DNA of 28,195 nucleotides from Actinomycetes bacterium (GTDB lineage Bacteria; Actinomycetota; Actinomycetes; Mycobacteriales; Mycobacteriaceae): positions 1-28,195 of the forward strand of contig JAEYMI010000012.1 in NCBI GenBank assembly GCA_023461275.1, given 5' to 3'. Below, piece after piece: positions 22,475-28,195 of the stretch. The translations under genes and the position numbers were made by a program. The notes below the pieces were generated by a model. The model made no database searches. It was not told the DNA's origin and saw only the letters and a program-made list of their open reading frames with translations. Each line of letters opens with the position of its first letter. The stretch's first letter is position 1.

Positions 22475-23441
22475 TATTGAGCCGCCGGCCCAGCGGGTGG
22501 TTGGCCATCGGCTGGTCGGCTGGCGGGTGAGCGGCCAGCGGGGCCTTCGCCGGCGCGCTCTTCTCACCACGAACACTGACCCGGCTGCGCACGGTGAACG
22601 CCGTCGCCCCGACGATCGCTACCGCGCCGACGACCAGCGTGGTCGTGAGGTGCTCGCCGAGCAGCAGCACCGCCCACAGCATGCTCAGCACCGGCTGGAC
22701 CAGCTGCACCTGACTGACTGTCGTCATCGGCCCGATGGCCAGCCCGCGGTACCAGGCGAAGAAGCCGAGGAACATGCTGATCACGCTCACGTAGGCGAAC
22801 GCCGACCACTGGTGCGCGGAGATGTCGACGGGCGGGTGCAGGTGATACGACCGCGCGGCCAGTAGCGCCATCACCGGCAGCGCGAGAATCAGTGCCCAGC
22901 AGATGGTCTGCCACGAGCCGAGCTCACGCGACATCCGACCGCCCTGCGCGTACCCGACCGCACCGAGTACCACCGCCGCAATCAGGTACACGTCGCTGCG
23001 GCCGCCGCCGGCCACCGACCCGTGCGCGGCCACCGAGAACGCCACCGTCGCGATCACGCCGACGCCGACGCCCACCCAGAACCTCGACGACGGCCGCTCG
23101 CGGGTCAGCATCACCGCCACCACCGCGGTCGCCGCCGGCAACAGGCCGATGATCACCGCGCCATGCCCGGCGGTGGTGTGCCGCATAGCTATTGACGTCA
23201 GGATCGGGAATCCGGCCACCACGCCCGCCGACACCGGGACCAGTCGCAGCCATTGCCCGGCGTCGGGGAAGGGGACACGAAAAGCCAGCAGCACCAGCGC
23301 CGCCAACGCGGCAGCCACCACGGCCCGTCCAGCCCCGACGAACAGCGGATCCAGGCCGGTCGACGTCGCATCGCCGACCGCGATCCGCGTGAACGGCAGG
23401 GTGAACGAGAACGCGAGCACGCCGAGCAGGCCCCAGGTCAT
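22458..23441 (-). CDS. EamA/DMT-family transporter
   Basis: 327 residues from ATG 23441 (MTWGLLGVLAFSFTLPFTRI), where the first membrane helix begins. An ATG at 23528 would add 29 low-complexity residues and overlap the mocR start codon. About ten hydrophobic segments form two EamA repeats. Family-type segments include FVGAGRAVVAAALAALVLLA, HTTAGHGAVIIGLLPAATAV and, in the second half, SVISMFLGFFAWYRGLAIGP and SQVQLVQPVLSMLWAVLLLG. The family exports small metabolites such as amino acids. Here it is divergent from a MocR-type regulator, a frequent pairing. The last six codons and the stop lie inside a palindromic repeat. Confidence 0.88.
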   Translation of the reverse strand: MTWGLLGVLAFSFTLPFTRIAVGDATSTGLDPLFVGAGRAVVAAALAALVLLAFRVPFPDAGQWLRLVPVSAGVVAGFPILTSIAMRHTTAGHGAVIIGLLPAATAVVAVMLTRERPSSRFWVGVGVGVIATVAFSVAAHGSVAGGGRSDVYLIAAVVLGAVGYAQGGRMSRELGSWQTICWALILALPVMALLAARSYHLHPPVDISAHQWSAFAYVSVISMFLGFFAWYRGLAIGPMTTVSQVQLVQPVLSMLWAVLLLGEHLTTTLVVGAVAIVGATAFTVRSRVSVRGEKSAPAKAPLAAHPPADQPMANHPLGRRLNTGVSP

Positions 23442-23466
23442 CCCGGCCCGTGCGGGCGAGGTGGGG

Positions 23467-23541
23467 GATAGCGGGGCGGGGGATAGCGGTGTGCGCGCTA
23501 CTCCGATAGCGCTACTATTATCTTTCATGTCTGACGATAGC
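23467..23541. promoter_or_regulatory. GATAGC direct repeats in the EamA-MocR divergent region
   Basis: GATAGC occurs four times in direct orientation at 23467, 23482, 23505 and 23536, the last just inside mocR. MocR/PdxR-type regulators usually bind direct repeats in such divergent gaps, so these are candidate operators. TATTAT (23516-23521), five bases before the mocR ATG, is a possible leaderless -10 box. Confidence 0.45.
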
Positions 23542-24936
23542 AGTGACCGCATCGCGCGTCACCTCCGTTCCGTCGCCACCGATGCCGGTCCGGGCGCGCG
23601 ACTGCCGTCGACCCGACAACTCGCCGCCCGCTTCGGCGCCGGACCGGTCACCGTGCAACGCGCACTGGCGCAGCTCGTCGCCGACGGCGTCGTCGAAACC
23701 CGCCCTGGCCAAGGCACTTTCGTGCGGCGGCGCTCGTCGTCGGACCGGTTGCCCGACCTGTCGTGGCAGACCGCCGCACTCGGTCCGGACCGGGTGGGCA
23801 CTACGCCGATCGGCTCGAGCATGCGCGACATCCCGCGCGACACCATCGCGATGCACAGCGGCTACCCCGACGACGACCTGATGCCGACCGACCTCGTTCG
23901 CACGGCCCTCACCCGCGCCGCCAAACGTGACGACGCCACCCGTCGACCACCCACCGCGGGCCTTCCTGAGCTGCGGCGATGGTTCGTCGACGAGCTCGGC
24001 GCCGACGGCATCCGCGAATCCGACGCGATGATCACCTCCGGTGGGCAGGCGGCGCTGGCGGCGGCGTTCCGTGCGCTCGCCGCACCCGGCGACGCGGTGG
24101 TGATGGAGTCGCCGACGTACTGGGGTGCCATCGCCGCGGCCCGGCAGACCGGGCTGGTCATCGTGCCGGTGCCGCGCACCGACGGCGCGCCGAGCGCCGC
24201 CGACCTCGACGACGCCTTCGCCACCTCCGGCGCGCGGCTGTTCTATGCCCAACCCAATTTCGCCAACCCGACCGGCGACGTCTGGACCGCTCAGCAACGC
24301 AGCGCGGTGCTCGATGTCGCCGCGGCGCACGGCGCGTTCGTCGTCGAAGACGATTGGGCGCATGACTTCGGATTCGACGTCGAATCACGCCCGCTGGTCG
24401 GCGCCGACCGTGACGGTCACGTCGTCTACATCCGGTCGCTCACCAAGTCGATGTCGCTGACCGTGCGGGTGGCCACGATCATCGCCCGCGGACCGGCGCG
24501 CACCCGCATCGAGAACGCGTTGACCGTCTCCGACCTGTACGTTTCGCCGATTCTGCAGCTCGCCGCGCTCGACGTGGTGTCCCGCCCGGCGTGGCGCACC
24601 CACCTGCACCGGCTGCGTCGGGAACTGGCGTCGCGTCGCGATCACCTCGTCGACGCGGTGAGCTCGGGCGCGCTGCGCGACGCCGGCGTGAGCATCCCGC
24701 GGGTACCACCGGGCGGACTGAACCTGTGGGTGCGCCTGCCCGACGTCTCCGCCGACGGCACGCCGATGGACCCCGACGACGTCGTGGCCCGCGCGCTGAC
24801 CAAAGGTGTGGCCATCTCGCCGGGCCGCGAATGGTTTCCCACCGAGCCGACGGCACCGTTCATCCGGCTCAACTTCGGGGCATGCGGCCCGCAGCGCTAC
24901 GCCGAGGCGATGGCGATCTTGGCGGAGGTCATCTGA
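23527..24936 (+). CDS. MocR-family (GntR / aminotransferase) transcriptional regulator
   Basis: A 469-residue regulator. Residues 1-70 are a GntR winged helix (RLPSTRQLAARFGAGPVTVQ, DGVVETRPGQGTFVRR). The rest is a fold-type I aminotransferase-like domain that binds pyridoxal phosphate: SGGQAALAAAFRALAAPGD, ESPTYWGAIAAA, QPNFANPTGD, EDDWAHDF, the likely PLP lysine in RSLTKSMSLTVR, and a substrate-carboxylate arginine region FIRLNFG. Such proteins sense PLP together with an amine or amino acid and act as autoregulators and activators. The adjacent divergent EamA exporter is the obvious target. The upstream in-frame extension to 22903 is antisense to the EamA gene and is not coding. Confidence 0.92.
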   Translation: MSDDSSDRIARHLRSVATDAGPGARLPSTRQLAARFGAGPVTVQRALAQLVADGVVETRPGQGTFVRRRSSSDRLPDLSWQTAALGPDRVGTTPIGSSMRDIPRDTIAMHSGYPDDDLMPTDLVRTALTRAAKRDDATRRPPTAGLPELRRWFVDELGADGIRESDAMITSGGQAALAAAFRALAAPGDAVVMESPTYWGAIAAARQTGLVIVPVPRTDGAPSAADLDDAFATSGARLFYAQPNFANPTGDVWTAQQRSAVLDVAAAHGAFVVEDDWAHDFGFDVESRPLVGADRDGHVVYIRSLTKSMSLTVRVATIIARGPARTRIENALTVSDLYVSPILQLAALDVVSRPAWRTHLHRLRRELASRRDHLVDAVSSGALRDAGVSIPRVPPGGLNLWVRLPDVSADGTPMDPDDVVARALTKGVAISPGREWFPTEPTAPFIRLNFGACGPQRYAEAMAILAEVI

Positions 24937-24945
24937 TCCGATTGG

Positions 24946-24961
24946 GTCAGGCCGTCCTGAC
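24946..24961 (+). terminator. Hairpin after mocR
   Basis: GTCAGG, loop CCGT, CCTGAC: a perfect six-base-pair stem ten bases after the mocR stop. It is short and lacks a U-tract, so it is only a candidate. Confidence 0.35.
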
Positions 24962-25000
24962 GTGCGCGTATGGTGGTCGGCAGGCGGTTGTGGATGCGTT

Positions 25001-25030
25001 TTGGGTTACGTCCACGGCGTGATCTACACT
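25001..25030 (+). promoter_or_regulatory. Candidate promoter of the tRNA-Trp-secE-nusG unit
   Basis: TTGGGT (25001-25006), an 18-base spacer and TACACT (25025-25030) form a housekeeping-type promoter. Further on, three imperfect direct repeats of GTGTTAGCCGTAATC type stand at 25087, 25102 and 25121, between the promoter and the tRNA. A second -35-like TTGACT at 25050 has no convincing -10 partner. Confidence 0.45.
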
Positions 25031-25176
25031 GAAGTGTCTGGATTGAATCTTGACTTGCGCGCTGCCCTTAGGGTGGCGCGTTGGTTGTGTTAGGCGAGAT
25101 TGTGTTAGCCGTAATCACTCGTGCTAGCCGCAATCGAGTCGGGATGCAGTTCAGAGTGCGGCCCTCGTGGTCGCAA

Positions 25177-25249
<73 letters not shown>

Positions 25250-25286
25250 CCCTGGTGAGGGCATACGCAGACGAGAGGACTCGAAG

Positions 25287-25715
25287 GTGAGTAAGCGAGA
25301 CCGGGCCAGCCGTGCCAAGGAAGCACTGAGCTCCACCGACGCTGATGCGGCGGAGGAGTTCGACACCGACGGGTCCGACGACGCGGGCGAACTCCGCCCG
25401 ACCGGAAAGCGATCCGGCCGTCGTCGTGCGTCAGCGGATGCCCCGACCATCGACGACGAGACGGACTCCGGTTCGGCCGTCGCCGTCAAGGAACGCAAGA
25501 AGAAGGCACCTGCCGAGGAGAGCCGGAACCCGTTCGTTCGGATCTGGGTTTTCCTCACGCAGGTCGTCGCCGAACTGAAGAAGGTCATCTGGCCGACGCG
25601 CCGGGAGATGATCACCTACACGATCGTCGTGCTCGTGTTCGTCATCCTCATGACCGCTTTCATCGCCGGCATCGACGTGGCCTTCGCCAAGGGCGTCCTC
25701 TGGTTGTTCAGCTGA
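25287..25715 (+). CDS. secE: Preprotein translocase subunit SecE
   Basis: 142 residues from GTG 25287 (VSKRDRASRAKEALS), with GAGAGGA upstream. The longer frame would run through tRNA-Trp and is rejected. Residues 1-80 form a charged, low-complexity N-terminal extension, typical of actinobacterial SecE but with acidic and basic blocks. The core follows: FLTQVVAELKKVIWPTRREM (about residues 88-107), then one membrane helix (TIVVLVFVILMTAFIAGIDV). SecE is an essential part of the SecYEG channel in the cytoplasmic membrane. It is followed by nusG after 72 bases, the conserved order. Confidence 0.96.
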   Translation: MSKRDRASRAKEALSSTDADAAEEFDTDGSDDAGELRPTGKRSGRRRASADAPTIDDETDSGSAVAVKERKKKAPAEESRNPFVRIWVFLTQVVAELKKVIWPTRREMITYTIVVLVFVILMTAFIAGIDVAFAKGVLWLFS

Positions 25716-25787
25716 CCGACTCATCGCGAGTCGCTTCGGCCGAACACCGCGAGGCCACCCCGACACCGAAAGAGGAGCTGGGCTGCA

Positions 25788-26657
25788 GTGAGCACCCCCG
25801 ATAACGAGTTCGAAGCGACCACCGAGGTCGACGAAGCCGTATTCAGCGACGGAGCGGCCGAAGAGGTCGCCGTCGTCGAATCCGACGACGCCGACGCGGT
25901 TGACGCTGCCGACGTCGAGGTTGCTGACGAGGCCGATGCTGCTGACGCCGAGGTTGCCGCTGATGAGGCCGCAGCTGATGAGGTTGCCGTCGACGAAGCT
26001 GTGGCCGACGAAGCCGCTGCCGAGGAGGCCGAGGTCGATCCGGTCGAAGAGCTGCGCAAGCAACTGCGGCGTGCGCCGGGCGACTGGTACGTGATCCACA
26101 GCTACGCCGGTTACGAGAACAAGGTGAAGACCAACCTCGAGACCCGCGTCCAGAACCTCGATGTCGGCGACTACATCTTCCAGGTCGAGGTCCCGACCGA
26201 AGAGGTCACCGAGATCAAGAACGGCCAGCAGAAGAAGGTCAACCGCAAGGTGCTGCCCGGCTACATCCTGGTGCGCATGGACCTCAACGACGAGTCGTGG
26301 GGCGCGGTCCGCAACACCCCCGGTGTCACCGGATTCGTCGGCATGACCAGCAAGCCGTCGCCGCTGAGCCTCAACGAGGTGCTGCAGTTCCTGATGCCGC
26401 GCACCGAGAGCAAGAAGGCCGCGTCGAAGGGTTCGGCCGACGGCAGTGTCGAGGCCGCGGCTGCCGCTGCCACCTCGGTCATCGAGGTCGACTTCGAGGT
26501 CGGCGAGTCGGTCACCGTCATGGACGGCCCGTTCGCGACGCTGCCCGCCACCATCAGCGAGGTCAGCGCCGAACAGCGCAAGGTCAAGGTGCTCGTGTCG
26601 ATCTTCGGTCGCGAGACGCCGGTGGAACTCGGCTTCAACCAGGTCGAAAAGATCTAG
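25788..26657 (+). CDS. nusG: Transcription termination/antitermination factor NusG
   Basis: 289 residues from GTG 25788, with AGAGGAG upstream. Residues 1-85 are an extremely acidic Ala/Asp/Glu/Val-rich tract without basic residues. The NGN domain starts at LRRAPGDWYVIHSYAGYENK (about 93) and includes VLPGYILVRMDLND and VTGFVGMTSKPSPL. A linker with Ala-rich sequence (about 205-230) precedes the KOW domain (VGESVTVMDGPFATLPATIS, then VLVSIFGRETPVELGFNQVE). NusG binds RNA polymerase and couples it to ribosomes or Rho. Acidic N-terminal extensions occur in other actinobacterial NusG proteins, but this one is long. Confidence 0.96.
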   Translation: MSTPDNEFEATTEVDEAVFSDGAAEEVAVVESDDADAVDAADVEVADEADAADAEVAADEAAADEVAVDEAVADEAAAEEAEVDPVEELRKQLRRAPGDWYVIHSYAGYENKVKTNLETRVQNLDVGDYIFQVEVPTEEVTEIKNGQQKKVNRKVLPGYILVRMDLNDESWGAVRNTPGVTGFVGMTSKPSPLSLNEVLQFLMPRTESKKAASKGSADGSVEAAAAAATSVIEVDFEVGESVTVMDGPFATLPATISEVSAEQRKVKVLVSIFGRETPVELGFNQVEKI

Positions 26658-26679
26658 GCCCGAGCCGGGACAACAAGAC

Positions 26680-26704
26680 TTTCGCGTCTCCAGCGGGCGC
26701 GAAA
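26680..26704 (+). promoter_or_regulatory. Hairpin in the nusG-rplK spacer
   Basis: TTTCGCG and CGCGAAA form a perfect seven-base-pair stem with an 11-base loop, 30 bases before the rplK start. It could be part of the L11-L1 leader used for ribosomal-protein feedback or an RNA-processing site. I do not recognise a specific L1-binding fold. Confidence 0.35.
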
Positions 26705-26733
26705 TTGCAAGAAACAATCCAAGGAAACTAGAG

Positions 26734-27168
26734 ATGCCTCCCAAGAAGAAGAAGCTCGCCGGGATCATCAAGCTCCAGATCCAGGCAGGCGCCGCCAACC
26801 CGGCCCCGCCCGTGGGTCCGGCGCTTGGTCAGCACGGCGTGAACATCATGGAGTTCTGCAAGGCGTACAACGCCGCGACCGAGTCGCAGCGCGGCAACGT
26901 CGTGCCGGTGGAGATCTTCGTTTACGAAGATCGGTCGTTCGACTTCAAGTTGAAGACCCCGCCCGCAGCCAAGCTCCTCCTCAAGGCCGCCGGCCTGCAG
27001 AAGGGCTCCGGCGAGCCGCACGTCAAGAAGGTCGGCAAGGTCTCGATGGACCAGGTCCGCGAGATCGCCAAGACCAAGGCCGAAGACCTCAACGCCAACG
27101 ACGTCGAGCAGGCCGCGAAGATCATCGCCGGCACCGCCCGCTCGATGGGTATCACCGTCGAAGGCTGA
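26734..27168 (+). CDS. rplK: 50S ribosomal protein L11
   Basis: 144 residues from ATG 26734 ([20 protein letters not shown]), with AAGGAAA upstream. The longer frame starting inside nusG is rejected. [20 protein letters not shown] is the universally conserved L11 segment. [15 protein letters not shown] and the C-terminal RNA-binding part ([27 protein letters not shown]) are complete. L11 forms the stalk base of the 50S subunit, contacts elongation factors, and is needed for the stringent response. It is followed by rplA after 83 bases. Confidence 0.98.
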
Positions 27169-27251
27169 TCGCCGCCAAACGAAAGCGTGGGAGGGCCGGC
27201 TCGGCCCACTAACCACCAACCCGATTCATCACACGGAGAAAGAACAGAGCA

Positions 27252-27968
27252 ATGAGCAAGAAGAGCAAGGCCTACCAGGCCGCGGCCGAGAAGGTCGACA
27301 AGGACAAGCTCTACAGCCCGCTGGAGGCTGCTGAGCTGGCCAAGGAAACATCGTCGACGAAGACCGACGCCACCGTTGAGGTCGCGATCCGTCTGGGCGT
27401 CGACCCCCGCAAGGCCGACCAGATGGTCCGCGGCACCGTCAACCTGCCGCACGGCACCGGTAAGACCGCCCGCGTCATCGTGTTCGCGACCGGCGACAAG
27501 GCCGCCGAGGCCACCGCAGCCGGAGCCGACGAGGTCGGCGCCGAGGACCTGATCGAGAAGATCCAGGGCGGCTGGCTGGAATTCGACGCCGCGATCGCCA
27601 CCCCGGACCAGATGGCCAAGGTCGGCCGCATCGCGCGTGTCCTGGGCCCGCGTGGTCTGATGCCGAACCCGAAGACCGGCACCGTGACCCCCGACGTCAC
27701 CAAGGCCGTCAACGACATCAAGGGCGGCAAGATCAACTTCCGCGTCGACAAGGCAGCCAACCTGCACTTCGTCATCGGTAAGGCATCGTTCGACGCTGCC
27801 AAGCTGGCGGAGAACTACGGCGCAGCCTACGACGAGATCATGCGCGCCAAGCCGACCGCGGCCAAGGGACGCTACATCAAGAAGGTCACCGTCTCGACCA
27901 CCACCGGCCCGGGCATCCCGGTCGACCCGGCGGTCACCCGCAACTTCGCGGAGGCTGCACAGGCCTGA
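27252..27968 (+). CDS. rplA: 50S ribosomal protein L1
   Basis: 238 residues from ATG 27252, with CGGAGAAAG upstream. MSKKSKAYQAAAEKVDKDKL, VEVAIRLGVDPRKADQMVRG, NLPHGTGKTARVIVFATGDK and the L1 signature region around KVGRIARVLGPRGLMPNPKT are all present. The C-terminal GRYIKKVTVSTTTGPGIPVD is normal. L1 binds 23S rRNA at the mobile stalk near the E site and, in many bacteria, represses its own L11-L1 mRNA. In the 83-base rplK-rplA spacer a GGGCC/GGCCC hairpin (around 27193-27207) could be structural. A strong terminator follows the gene, so rplK-rplA end a transcription unit here. Confidence 0.98.
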   Translation: MSKKSKAYQAAAEKVDKDKLYSPLEAAELAKETSSTKTDATVEVAIRLGVDPRKADQMVRGTVNLPHGTGKTARVIVFATGDKAAEATAAGADEVGAEDLIEKIQGGWLEFDAAIATPDQMAKVGRIARVLGPRGLMPNPKTGTVTPDVTKAVNDIKGGKINFRVDKAANLHFVIGKASFDAAKLAENYGAAYDEIMRAKPTAAKGRYIKKVTVSTTTGPGIPVDPAVTRNFAEAAQA

Positions 27969-28036
27969 TCGCCTGATGCGACGTCTGCCCGGCCTGACAG
28001 TCGGAGCGGTCTGATAGTCGAAGAACTCTGAAAGTC

Positions 28037-28068
28037 GAAGCCCCCGGCCAAGTTTGGTCGGGGGCTTC
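28037..28068 (+). terminator. Terminator of the rplK-rplA unit
   Basis: GAAGCCCCCGGCC pairs with GGTCGGGGGCTTC (13 pairs including one G-T) around the loop AAGTTT, 68 bases after the rplA stop. The stem is very stable. The following GTCGTGCG is not U-rich, which is common for actinobacterial terminators. Confidence 0.8.
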
Positions 28069-28082
28069 GTCGTGCGTGGGGT

Positions 28083-28195
28083 CGGGCACTCCGCTAAGGC
28101 GCGCCTGAGGCCCGGCTCGGGATGCTGCCGCCCAGGCCGCCGCCGCCCCGGCCGCTGCCGCCCCGCCACCGCTGCCCCGGCTACCGCCGCCCGGC
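28083..28195. other. GC-rich low-complexity right edge
   Basis: The last ~110 bases are a GCC/CCG-rich tract that reads as Ala/Gly/Pro/Arg in every frame on both strands. It may be the end of a leftward gene lying outside the window or a non-coding simple repeat. No start, stop or motif supports a gene call. Confidence 0.4.

Noticed and set aside
22903..23526. N-terminal extension of the MocR regulator
   Set aside because: It is antisense to the EamA gene, and the GntR domain begins just after ATG 23527.
24937..25176. A riboswitch or small RNA before tRNA-Trp
   Set aside because: I see a promoter and short direct repeats but no structure matching a known riboswitch class.
26922..28169. A 415-codon leftward frame over rplK and rplA
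   Set aside because: Antisense to two clear ribosomal protein genes, with no motif of its own.

Overview
The window is high-GC actinobacterial DNA, almost certainly from the Mycobacteriales (mycolic-acid bacteria) and most like Gordonia or a close relative. The evidence is gene content and order: menD, a DUF3592 membrane protein, mgtA, menG, menJ, a polyprenyl diphosphate synthase, htpX and yajQ, then tRNA-Tyr/Thr/Met, rpmG, a HadA/HadB dehydratase, and tRNA-Trp, secE, nusG, rplK, rplA. This matches the Mycobacterium tuberculosis Rv0555-Rv0566 and Rv0634B-Rv0641 neighbourhoods brought close together. Genus assignment is inference from memory of gene families; no search was run.

Left part (1-8.4 kb), accessory: a partial, perhaps decayed membrane-protein start at the edge; a 1716-residue secreted surface protein with a low-complexity stalk, four copies of a ~145-residue NYF-type repeat I cannot name, and seven cadherin/VCBS-like repeats; a DUF222-HNH (13E12-type) protein; and a small SAM methyltransferase. 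Two unrelated palindromic elements lie between the last two genes.

Middle (8.5-18.5 kb), menaquinone and envelope genes: menD, menG and menJ make and finish menaquinone, and the trans-prenyl synthase makes its isoprenoid tail. MgtA mannosylates a glycolipid anchor. HtpX and YajQ follow. The most unusual feature of the window is here: five tandem arrays of one 21-bp degenerate unit (GGGCGCYGTCGAYG plus seven variable bases, about 37 copies). They occupy the gaps around menD, between menG and menJ, between htpX and yajQ, and upstream of yajQ. Several genes in this block also carry a TANNNT box 5-7 bases before the start codon, which predicts leaderless mRNAs.

Right part (18.5-28.2 kb): three tRNAs and rpmG, closed by a good terminator; a single-chain HadA-HadB mycolate dehydratase in which both halves keep a D-x4-H dyad; a divergent TetR/ABC-2 permease pair with two matching operators; a divergent EamA exporter/MocR regulator pair with GATAGC direct repeats; and the conserved tRNA-Trp-secE-nusG-rplK-rplA block ending in a strong terminator. 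A second palindrome family occurs at 16.3 and 22.4 kb, and the 22.4-kb copy supplies the last codons and stop of the EamA gene. No CRISPR array, rRNA, transposase or phage gene was seen.
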